From assembly GCA_021159235.1 (NCBI GenBank), contig JAGGSF010000085.1:1-13331 (forward strand): a stretch of DNA of 13,331 nucleotides, given 5' to 3'. Source of the stretch: Deltaproteobacteria bacterium (GTDB lineage: Bacteria > Campylobacterota_A > Desulfurellia > JAGGSF01). A model generated the notes under the pieces. It was given only the letters and a program-made list of their open reading frames with translations. It did not search any database and was not told the origin of the DNA. Below, piece by piece: positions 1 to 6,274 of this stretch. Made by a program: the position numbers and the translations under genes. The stretch's first letter is position 1. Each line of letters starts with the position of its first letter.

Positions 1-54
1 AAAAAGTTTAAGAAAAAATACAAGAAGGCATTGGAAGAAAAGGATAAAGAGTAA
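1..54 (+). CDS. C-terminal fragment of an unidentified protein, lysine-rich tail
   Basis: Reading from base 1 gives 17 codons and a TAA stop at 52-54. The tail is very rich in Lys and Glu (KKFKKKYKKALEEKDKE), which fits the charged end of a soluble or ribosome-associated protein, but no family can be named from so little. A second frame is also open here, so the reading frame is inferred from the sensible Lys/Glu composition. The stop lies only two bases from the stop of the opposing resB gene, with no terminator hairpin between them. Confidence 0.5.
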   Translation, partial: KKFKKKYKKALEEKDKE

Positions 55-56
55 TA

Positions 57-926
57 CTATTTTTTTAATTTTTCCCATATAAAGAGAAATGTGGCTATCG
101 TAAATAAGATGAATCCTGTTATGATTATGTGCGAACCAGGATCGTAGCCAACGTCGAGGATGGTTTTATATTCGATGTTGGCCCCTTTAAAGGTTAAATC
201 TCCTATATTTTCTTCTGCTTTTATCCAGCCCGATATATGTTCTCCCGTTTTTTCTATCAAATATAGATGAGCGATGTACTTATCTTTCATCCTTTCTATC
301 CTGTCTATATACAGCATTAAGTTTCCTGTATTTATCAGTCTATTTAATGGGAATTTTATTTTTTTTCCACTTATTTCAAACACAGCGTAACTGAACCTTT
401 TATCCACATCGTATGCCTCCTGATATATCCATAATCCCTTATATTTCAACGGATGATTTACCGACAATGAGAATCTTTTTCCATCAATTGTTCCTTCTGT
501 AATGTAAGCCTTAGGCCTTCCTTTAGGATAAAACTCTATATAAAATCTATTACAGTGAATACTAAAGGGGAGATGTATAATCTTGCCATTGTATGAGGTA
601 ATGGTATTTGAACTGTCCCCTCTTCCCAAGACCATCGTGCCCCTGAATCCCAGAAAACCAGTAATGAAAGCCCCTATGATGATTACTATTATTGATATAT
701 GAGTCATATAATCCACTGTGTTTTTCATCCGTATCTCTTTCCATCTGGAAAGTGAGCAAAAGAGAATATTCAAAAAGAGCATTACAAGAAGAGCAATGAA
801 AATGGGATGGTGATAGATGAATGAGAATTTTTCCCATGTTCCCAGAGCAGACAGGACAATTATAGGGGGAAGCAAAATGAAAAGGAGAGTGAAGGACTTG
901 AAAATCTTTAAAAACCAATGCATCAT
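57..926 (-). CDS. resB: ResB-like cytochrome c biogenesis protein
   Basis: Membrane protein of the system II (Ccs/Res) cytochrome c maturation pathway. With CcsA/ResC it carries heme across the membrane and attaches it to apocytochromes. At 289 residues it is the short form of the family. Visible layout: three N-terminal membrane segments (about 11-29, 41-58 and 76-93), a periplasmic domain, and a last membrane segment (about 266-284). The conserved NILFCSLSRW follows TM2, a His lies at the start of TM3 (His76), and VNHPLKYKGLWIYQ (156-169) is a ResB hallmark. AAAAGGT lies just upstream of the ATG. It is the last gene of the aroF-led group, 17 bases after the amidase. No ccsA is in the window, so the partner must be elsewhere. 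The c-type cytochromes at 5968-8706 are likely clients (inference). Confidence 0.85.
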   Translation of the reverse strand: MMHWFLKIFKSFTLLFILLPPIIVLSALGTWEKFSFIYHHPIFIALLVMLFLNILFCSLSRWKEIRMKNTVDYMTHISIIVIIIGAFITGFLGFRGTMVLGRGDSSNTITSYNGKIIHLPFSIHCNRFYIEFYPKGRPKAYITEGTIDGKRFSLSVNHPLKYKGLWIYQEAYDVDKRFSYAVFEISGKKIKFPLNRLINTGNLMLYIDRIERMKDKYIAHLYLIEKTGEHISGWIKAEENIGDLTFKGANIEYKTILDVGYDPGSHIIITGFILFTIATFLFIWEKLKK

Positions 927-943
927 TGAGATACCTTTTATCT

Positions 944-1750
944 CTATTGATTGAGAAAAAACTTAAATCTTGAAGCGTCATTTACACTGGGTATATTTTT
1001 TCTCATCTGTGTTATATTTTCCTTGTCTATTTCTGCCAGTATCACTCCTTCTTTATCATCCAGTAAAGACATTGTATTTCCCCATGGATCATAGATGACA
1101 CTGTGCCCTGCCATATTCCACTTTCCCGTTTTTCCACAGGCGTTCACCCCCATTACATACATTTCATTCTCTATTGCTCTGGCCTTAGTCAATGAAAGCC
1201 AGTGGTCTAATCTCAAATCTGGCCATTCCGTGGGTATGATTCCCAGTTCTGCTCCATTTAACGCTGCTTTTCTCATAATCTCAGGAAACCTCACCTCATA
1301 GCATATAGCGGTAGCGATATTCCATCCCTTGAAGGGAAAGATGTTTTTCTGATTTTTATCCCCCCTTAAGAAGTGCTTATCTTCTTTCATCGGTTGAAAC
1401 AAATACATTTTACTGTATTTACCAGTTATATTACCCTCTTCATCTATGAGGTATATCGTGTTGTACACTCCGTTTTTTTTCTCATCCCAGGTAAGAAAAG
1501 TGGATAAGAAACCCATACCAAATCTTTGACACCACCCTTTTACTAAATCTATGAAGTAGTTACTGTTTTTTGCATGGTAGTGTAGATTTCTGTAGTCAAA
1601 ACCTGTATACCACAACTCCGGCAATACAACCAGATCCGCTTTCTCTGTTTCAGTTAGGATGCTTTCCACAGTTTTTATGTTTTTTTCCACATTACTTAGT
1701 GAAATGTTGAATTGAATACCGCAGATCTTTAACCTACTTGCAGATAACAT
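944..1750 (-). CDS. Carbon-nitrogen hydrolase (nitrilase superfamily, omega-amidase-like)
   Basis: Cytosolic amidase of the nitrilase superfamily. The catalytic triad is visible: Glu in VVLPELWYTGF, Lys in GKYSKMYLF and Cys in AICYEVRFPE (45, 114 and 150 counted from the chosen start). The KMYLFQPMKEDKHF segment, with a second Glu after the Lys, resembles YafV/Nit2 omega-amidases, which hydrolyse alpha-ketoglutaramate-type 2-oxoacid amides; the substrate is inferred. An ATG at 1765 is also in frame. The ATG at 1750 is preferred because GGGAG lies eight bases upstream of it and family homology begins only at LKICGIQFN. From 1750 the gene overlaps the end of recG by 22 bases, suggesting translational coupling. 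It is about 268 residues long, normal for the family. Confidence 0.85.
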   Translation of the reverse strand: MLSASRLKICGIQFNISLSNVEKNIKTVESILTETEKADLVVLPELWYTGFDYRNLHYHAKNSNYFIDLVKGWCQRFGMGFLSTFLTWDEKKNGVYNTIYLIDEEGNITGKYSKMYLFQPMKEDKHFLRGDKNQKNIFPFKGWNIATAICYEVRFPEIMRKAALNGAELGIIPTEWPDLRLDHWLSLTKARAIENEMYVMGVNACGKTGKWNMAGHSVIYDPWGNTMSLLDDKEGVILAEIDKENITQMRKNIPSVNDASRFKFFLNQ

Positions 1751-3918
1751 AAGCTTTTCTCCCATTTTTTCTTCAGTATATACATCAATTCTTCACTGAT
1801 AGGGTAGTTGTATTTTTCCATTATCTCTACATCCTTCTTCGCCTGTTTCAATACCATACTATCCCTTATCAGGTCTGCATGGACAAGATTGGGAATACCG
1901 TGTTGCCTTATTCCCAGTATATCACCCGCTCCCCTCAGGCGAAAGTCTATCTCCGCCAGTTTGAATCCGTCATCGATCGAGCACAGATAACCTATCCTTC
2001 TACGAGCCAGTGAGGATGCATTATCACCGAGGATGAAATAGCTGTAAGACTGGTATTTGCTTCTTCTTACTCTACCTCTCAATTGGTGAAGCTGTGCTAA
2101 TCCAAACTTCTCTGCATTTTCTACAACCATGGTGGTTGCATTTTCCACATCTACGCCTACTTCAATCACCGTGGTGGAGATAAGCACATCAATCTCACCC
2201 TTTCTAAATAGTTCACCGACCTTCATCTTTTCATCACTGCTCATACCACCGTGGAGCAACCCCAATCTTATGTTCTCAAAGTACGTCTCCTTTAGTTTTT
2301 TGTACATCTCCTCTGCTGCATCCACGTCGGGAATATTTTCTGATTCACTGATCAAGGGGTAAACCACATAGGCCTGTTTGCCTTTCTTTACCTGTTTTAA
2401 GACAAATTCGTAAGCCTCTTTCCTCCGTTTTTTGGTCAGCATGAAACTTTTTACACCCTTTCTTCCCGGCGGAAGTTCATCTATGATAGAGATGTCCATA
2501 TCCCCGTATAGAGCTAAGCACAGTGTTCTGGGAATAGGGGTGGCAGAGAGAATCAGGGTATGAGGAGAGGTTCCCTTCTTCATCAACCTGTTTCTCTGTT
2601 CAACACCAAATTTATGTTGCTCATCTATTATTGACAGAGCCATATTTTTGAAGTTTACCCCTTCTTGGAATAGAGCGTGGGTGCCGATGAGAATGTCTAT
2701 TTTTCCCTGGGAAAGCAGAGATAGTATCTTTTCCTTCTTTTTCTTCGGTGTAGAGCCAACCAATATCTCACAACTTACATTACAGGAAGAAAAAAATGGC
2801 AAGAGTTTTTCATAATGTTGTATGGCAAGCACCTCTGTAGGCACCATAAAGGAGACCTGATAGCCTTCCTTTGCTACGCAGGCCGCGGCTATAGCCACTA
2901 CAGCTGTTTTACCACTGCCTACATCCCCCTGCAAAAGTCTCATCATGGGATGATCTTTTTTTAGGTCAGAAACTATTTCTTTTAATGCTCTTTGCTGGGC
3001 ATGGGTTAGTCTAAAGGGAAGTTTTGATTCTAATGTTTGCAACATTTTATCGTTGATATTTATTGTTGTTGTCTTTTTTTCTTTGTTCTCCTGTTTTATT
3101 TTCTGATAAGCTAAGTTTAACAAAAATAGTTCTTCATACCTCAGTCTTTTTTTGTAGATTTCGATCTGTGGTGGTTTTTCTGGTAGGTGGATGCTTTTCA
3201 GCATCTCACTCAAAAATGGGAATTTTCTCTTTTTTATAATAAAATATGGTAGATAATCAAAGAGTGGTGGGGCTTTAGAAAGGACATTTTCAATAATCCT
3301 GGATATTTTTTTTGATTCTAATCCTCCAATTGTTGGATATGTAATGTCTACTCTTTTTTTAAACTCTTTTGCTATTAGAGGATGATGCATTTCCCAGAAT
3401 ATGCCAAAGTGCGAAACTTTTCCCCAAACCACCACCTCATCCCCTGTCTTTATAGACTGCAGAATTTTTTTTAAAAAAGGTGTGATGTTAAACCATTTGC
3501 AGTATAGAAAACCAGTATCATCCTCTATCCTGAGAAAAAAATATGCTTTTCTGTCTTCTTTTGCTCCAACCTTACCTCTTACAGCATATGTTCCCTCATT
3601 CAATTGTCCTATGGGGGTGAGATGGGAATAAAAATCGTATTTAGCGGGGATAACATTTAAAATATCATAGATTGTTTCTATGTGGTTCTTACTCAATCTG
3701 TTCAGCGTGGTTTTCCCTATTCCTTTTATTTCAGTCAGAGGAGTAAATACCCATTTTACATAGTCTGAGGTATGTAAAATTTCTGTTTCTCTCTTCATCA
3801 AAGCAGATACATCTCTCCTTCTTGAGTATTTAAATATTGAGCCTTCTATATAGGGTAGCATATTGATATCGCTATATGGAGAACCCTGATTTTTACCGGC
3901 CAATTCCAATTTTTTCAT
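1729..3918 (-). CDS. recG: ATP-dependent DNA helicase RecG
   Basis: Superfamily 2 helicase that regresses stalled replication forks and processes branched DNA. At 729 residues it is slightly longer than E. coli RecG (693). Order: an N-terminal extension of about 60 residues; the wedge/OB-fold domain (about 60-200); helicase lobe 1 with Walker A GDVGSGKT (331-338), DEQH (432-435) and SATPIPRT (458-465); lobe 2 with STTVIEVGVDV (581-591) and motif VI QLRGRVRRS (612-620); and the TRG-type motif FRLRGAGDILGIRQHG (659-674) that couples ATP use to DNA movement. Motif VI has Arg618 where Gly is usual (GRVRR instead of GRVGR). It starts nine bases after folE2 with no obvious Shine-Dalgarno, so it is probably translated by coupling. 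Confidence 0.97.
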   Translation of the reverse strand: MKKLELAGKNQGSPYSDINMLPYIEGSIFKYSRRRDVSALMKRETEILHTSDYVKWVFTPLTEIKGIGKTTLNRLSKNHIETIYDILNVIPAKYDFYSHLTPIGQLNEGTYAVRGKVGAKEDRKAYFFLRIEDDTGFLYCKWFNITPFLKKILQSIKTGDEVVVWGKVSHFGIFWEMHHPLIAKEFKKRVDITYPTIGGLESKKISRIIENVLSKAPPLFDYLPYFIIKKRKFPFLSEMLKSIHLPEKPPQIEIYKKRLRYEELFLLNLAYQKIKQENKEKKTTTININDKMLQTLESKLPFRLTHAQQRALKEIVSDLKKDHPMMRLLQGDVGSGKTAVVAIAAACVAKEGYQVSFMVPTEVLAIQHYEKLLPFFSSCNVSCEILVGSTPKKKKEKILSLLSQGKIDILIGTHALFQEGVNFKNMALSIIDEQHKFGVEQRNRLMKKGTSPHTLILSATPIPRTLCLALYGDMDISIIDELPPGRKGVKSFMLTKKRRKEAYEFVLKQVKKGKQAYVVYPLISESENIPDVDAAEEMYKKLKETYFENIRLGLLHGGMSSDEKMKVGELFRKGEIDVLISTTVIEVGVDVENATTMVVENAEKFGLAQLHQLRGRVRRSKYQSYSYFILGDNASSLARRRIGYLCSIDDGFKLAEIDFRLRGAGDILGIRQHGIPNLVHADLIRDSMVLKQAKKDVEIMEKYNYPISEELMYILKKKWEKSLCYLQVG

Positions 3919-3927
3919 TTATGGAAT

Positions 3928-4701
3928 TTACTTTGATCCCCTTTCTATATAAGCATATGCATTGTGATTGTGTATGCTCTCAAAGCTCTCCACTTCTACA
4001 CTGTACCAGAAGACCCTTTCATCCTTGTTCAGCAATTGGGCAGCATTTCTTGCAATATCTTCTACAAAATAGGCGTGGTCGTAAGCATATTCTGTAACAA
4101 ATTTTTCATCTTCTCTCTTTAAAAGGGGATAAACAGGTGAACTGCCACTTTTTTCTCCTATTTCAATAAGTTCTTCTAACCACACCAATTTATTAAATCT
4201 TACCTTAATTGTCACTATGCTTCTCTGATTGTGCGCACCTCTTGAGCTAATCTCTTTAGAACAGGGACACACACTGGAAATAGGCACCTGGACAAAAACA
4301 GCTATATCATCTTTTCTTCCGCTGGATGCTTCTATGCCGCATTTGTAAGAAGCAAGGGATTTTTCTTTGGTAACTGGTGCTTCTCTTTCTAAAAAATACG
4401 GGAACCTTATTTCTATATGTGATTCTTCAGCGTTGAGTCTCTCTTTCATCTCGTGAAGGATGAATCTCACTTTTTTTATATCTATTGCATATCTATTTTC
4501 ATTCAGAATTTCCATAAATCTGCTCATGTGTGTTCCCCTGAACTGGCTGGGAAGCAACACATACATATTGATGTCTGCTACAGTGGATTGAAATTTTCTC
4601 TTTCTATCCAATACCGTAATGGGATACCTTACACCCTTTATCCCCACTTTATCTATTTGTATGTTTCTCTTGTCCTCTCGAGATTGAACATCCGCAAGCA
4701 T
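3928..4701 (-). CDS. folE2: GTP cyclohydrolase FolE2 (type IB)
   Basis: Converts GTP to 7,8-dihydroneopterin triphosphate, the first step of tetrahydrofolate (and queuosine-type) synthesis. It is the FolE2/MptA form, unrelated in sequence to FolE. At 257 residues it has the usual length. Key sites visible are SSVCPCSKEIS with the metal-binding Cys147, followed by GAHNQRS (155-161) with the conserved His157. No competing FolE is visible. It lies 31 bases after aroF. Folate synthesis also draws on chorismate for p-aminobenzoate, so sharing an operon with DAHP synthase makes metabolic sense (inference). There is no clear Shine-Dalgarno before the ATG; the sequence upstream is A+T-rich. Confidence 0.95.
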   Translation of the reverse strand: MLADVQSREDKRNIQIDKVGIKGVRYPITVLDRKRKFQSTVADINMYVLLPSQFRGTHMSRFMEILNENRYAIDIKKVRFILHEMKERLNAEESHIEIRFPYFLEREAPVTKEKSLASYKCGIEASSGRKDDIAVFVQVPISSVCPCSKEISSRGAHNQRSIVTIKVRFNKLVWLEELIEIGEKSGSSPVYPLLKREDEKFVTEYAYDHAYFVEDIARNAAQLLNKDERVFWYSVEVESFESIHNHNAYAYIERGSK

Positions 4702-4732
4702 TGTTGTTAAAATATCATTTTTTGTAAAATAA

Positions 4733-5752
4733 TCAATTCATTTTCTTTCCCGCAGTGTGGGCAATAGCTTTAAGCTCATTCATCAAATCGCAGAATTCTT
4801 CAATGGATAGCTGTTGTGCCGCATCAGATAAAGCTGTCTCCGGTTTATAGTGAACTTCAACAATGAGTCCATCCGCTCCTGCCGCTACAGCTGCTTTTGC
4901 TAATGCTGGCACATAGGCCTTTTTCCCCGCTGCGTGTGAAGGGTCTATGATTACTGGCAGATGTGTTTCTTTTTTAAGGACGGGTATTGCGCTGATGTCC
5001 AGTGTAAACCTGGTGGCAGTTTCAAAGGTTCTTATTCCTCTTTCACATAGAATTACCTCTGAGTTCCCACCGGCGAGAATGTATTCTGCACTCATGAGAA
5101 GTTCTGTAATTGTGCTTGCCATGCCCCGCTTGAGCAATACGGGTTTGTCTACCTGTCCCACAAGCTTCAAAAGCACAAAGTTTTGCATGTTTCTTGCTCC
5201 GATCTGCAAAACATCAGCATACTCTAAAACAGTGTCTAAGTCCTTCGGATTTAGTACCTCTGTTACTATGGGTAAACCCGTTTCTTCTTTTGCCATTTTC
5301 AACAATTCCAATCCTCTTTTGCCCAAGCCCTGAAACGAATAAGGTGAAGTGCGAGGTTTAAATGCACCTCCTCTTAAAAGTTTTCCTCCGCATTTCTTCA
5401 CCCCTCTTGCCGTTTCTATTATTTGTTCTTCATTTTCCACTGCACAGGGACCGGCAATTACAGTAAAGCTTCCATCACCAAATTTCGCACCATCCACTTC
5501 TATCGTTGTGTTTTCTTTTCCTTCTTTACTCGTCAGTTTATACGGTTTTGATATGGGATGAACGGCTTCCACCCCTTTTTCCGAAGAAAATGCGGTCAAT
5601 AGTTCATTCTTGGCGCGCGTTTCACCTATGATACCGATGATTACCTTTTCCTTGCCCACACTTACATGGGTTTTGAATCCCATCTGTTCTACTTTTTTTC
5701 TTATTCTGTCAACATCTTCTTGGGTTGAGTCTCTTTTCATTATTATGATCAT
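4733..5752 (-). CDS. aroF: 3-deoxy-7-phosphoheptulonate (DAHP) synthase, type I-beta
   Basis: Condenses phosphoenolpyruvate and erythrose 4-phosphate, the committed step to chorismate and all aromatic amino acids. At 339 residues it has the Thermotoga-type layout: an N-terminal ferredoxin-like regulatory domain (about 1-70) and a TIM barrel. The four metal ligands sit at Cys103 (AGPCAVE), His273 (IIDPSHAAGK), Glu299 (IVEVHYKPE) and Asp310, one residue off the T. maritima numbering. LLRGGAFKPRTSPYSFQG (125-142) is the phosphate-binding stretch. In characterised relatives the N-terminal domain binds Tyr/Phe for feedback control. The start is set by GGAGG (5759-5763) six bases before the ATG. 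The gene lies directly behind the attenuator at 5770-5898 and leads the group aroF-folE2-recG-amidase-resB. Confidence 0.97.
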   Translation of the reverse strand: MIIIMKRDSTQEDVDRIRKKVEQMGFKTHVSVGKEKVIIGIIGETRAKNELLTAFSSEKGVEAVHPISKPYKLTSKEGKENTTIEVDGAKFGDGSFTVIAGPCAVENEEQIIETARGVKKCGGKLLRGGAFKPRTSPYSFQGLGKRGLELLKMAKEETGLPIVTEVLNPKDLDTVLEYADVLQIGARNMQNFVLLKLVGQVDKPVLLKRGMASTITELLMSAEYILAGGNSEVILCERGIRTFETATRFTLDISAIPVLKKETHLPVIIDPSHAAGKKAYVPALAKAAVAAGADGLIVEVHYKPETALSDAAQQLSIEEFCDLMNELKAIAHTAGKKMN

Positions 5753-5758
5753 TTGAAA

Positions 5759-5763
5759 CCTCC
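5759..5763 (-). promoter_or_regulatory. Ribosome-binding site of aroF
   Basis: GGAGG, six bases before the aroF ATG. It lies just after the U-tract of the attenuator terminator, so it is not sequestered by the hairpin. This favours control by transcription termination over masking of the ribosome-binding site. Confidence 0.8.
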
Positions 5764-5769
5764 ATAAAT

Positions 5770-5814
5770 AAAAAAAGCCGCCTGGTAGGCTTCTTTAGAG
5801 CCTACCAGGCGGCT
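5770..5814 (-). terminator. Intrinsic terminator of the aroF attenuator
   Basis: On the minus strand AGCCGCCTGGTAGGCT pairs with AGCCTACCAGGCGGCT: 16 perfect base pairs around a seven-base loop (5792-5798). Six Ts follow immediately (5775-5770), then ATTTA. This is a very strong Rho-independent terminator shape. It lies between the leader peptide and the aroF ribosome-binding site, where it would stop transcription before aroF unless an alternative structure forms. Confidence 0.9.
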
Positions 5815-5839
5815 AAAAAATGCCTACACAGGTAGACTC
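5798..5839 (-). promoter_or_regulatory. Predicted antiterminator pairing and competing leader hairpin
   Basis: GAGTCTACC (5839-5831), in the last codons of the leader peptide, can pair with GGTAGGCTC (5806-5798) in the 5' arm and loop of the terminator: nine pairs, one of them a wobble. This would break the terminator stem. The same upstream arm can instead form a small hairpin (5837-5832 with 5827-5822, loop CTGT) followed by ATTTTTT, which would leave the terminator free. A ribosome finishing at the TAG (5824-5826) would also cover the antiterminator arm. A ribosome stalled at the first aromatic codons (from 5865) would leave it open. Pairing was done by eye, without energy calculation. Confidence 0.65.
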
Positions 5840-5898
5840 CCACCGCAAAAATAAAAGTAATACCAATTAACACAAGAAAACGGACAAACAACCTTCAT
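5824..5898 (-). CDS. Aromatic-rich leader peptide of the aroF attenuator
   Basis: Short reading frame of 24 codons plus TAG, with ATG at 5896-5898 and GGAG seven bases upstream. Residues 12-17 are Trp-Tyr-Tyr-Phe-Tyr-Phe, and seven of 24 residues are aromatic (with Phe7). The stop lies ten bases before the terminator stem. It starts MKVVCPFSCVN and ends CGGSLPV, with three cysteines; there is no sign that the product itself has a function. Known leader peptides of trp and phe operons use control codons in this way: scarcity of charged tRNA stalls the ribosome and an antiterminator forms. Here all three aromatic amino acids appear to be read at once, matching the role of DAHP synthase as their common entry enzyme (inference). 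Confidence 0.82.
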   Translation of the reverse strand: MKVVCPFSCVNWYYFYFCGGSLPV

Positions 5899-5916
5899 TT
5901 TAATTCTCCGTATCCT

Positions 5917-5949
5917 GGCCCCATTGTTTACTGGGTAAACAATGGGGCC
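5917..5949. repeat. Perfect 15-bp palindrome with 3-base centre
   Basis: GGCCCCATTGTTTAC, centre TGG, GTAAACAATGGGGCC. The arms match perfectly. It lies between the stop of the monoheme cytochrome gene and the ribosome-binding site of the aroF leader peptide. On the minus strand no T-run follows, so it is not a standard intrinsic terminator for the cytochrome operon. On the plus strand a T-run begins 12 bases further on, but no plus-strand gene needs ending here. It may be an RNA-stabilising or factor-dependent stop hairpin, or an operator built on TTGTTTAC-N3-GTAAACAA. Confidence 0.75.
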
Positions 5950-5967
5950 TCTGGCAGAAGGGTTTTT

Positions 5968-6273
5968 TTATTTCTTTAGAGTATTTGTATATGCATTTAC
6001 ATCTGCCAGATCTTTTTCCGTCAGCTTACCTTTTAACATTTTCATCTGTGCTTCCTTGTCTATCCACTCCTTTAACTCCTGCACAGTATAGGTCTCTCCC
6101 TTAAAGAGTTTTGTCAATTTGAAGGGTTTGGAACCGTCTTTACCGTGACAGGCCACACACATTCCTTTCCCATAATAGATCGCTTTACCAGCAGCTACAT
6201 CTTGAGCAAAACTCAAAGAGGAAGCACCAGCTACAAACAACACTGCTACTACTAAACAAATAAGCTTTTTCAT
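5968..6273 (-). CDS. Small periplasmic monoheme cytochrome c
   Basis: A 101-residue exported electron carrier. A Sec signal peptide spans about 1-23, with cleavage likely at SFA|QD. One heme-binding motif, CVACH (39-43), is followed by a helical C-terminus. Met76, Met78 and Met80 are candidates for the axial ligand. This is the compact class I cytochrome c fold. A strong Shine-Dalgarno (AAGGAGGTG) precedes the ATG, which begins one base after the stop of the NrfD gene. As last gene of the operon it is probably the soluble partner that takes electrons from, or gives them to, the membrane complex encoded upstream (inference). Confidence 0.9.
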   Translation of the reverse strand: MKKLICLVVAVLFVAGASSLSFAQDVAAGKAIYYGKGMCVACHGKDGSKPFKLTKLFKGETYTVQELKEWIDKEAQMKMLKGKLTEKDLADVNAYTNTLKK

Positions 6274-6274
6274 A

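Noticed and set aside
562-981. 139-codon minus-strand frame overlapping resB and the amidase end
   Set aside because: It is out of frame with resB, whose membrane segments and ResB motifs are intact; composition is rich in His/Ser without any family pattern.
4947-5333. 128-codon open frame antisense to aroF
   Set aside because: aroF has all catalytic residues in place on the minus strand; this frame has no recognisable features.
5770-5850. Possible T-box or ZTP (pfl) riboswitch: GCGGTGGGA and CCGCCTGG look like parts of those motifs
   Set aside because: The T-box sequence (GGGTGGNACCGCG) and its specifier stems are absent, and the leader is too short. The ZTP core is also missing. The leader peptide explains the region better.
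5917-5967. Palindrome plus the T-run at 5962 as a plus-strand terminator
   Set aside because: The T-run begins 12 bases after the stem and there is no plus-strand gene to terminate.
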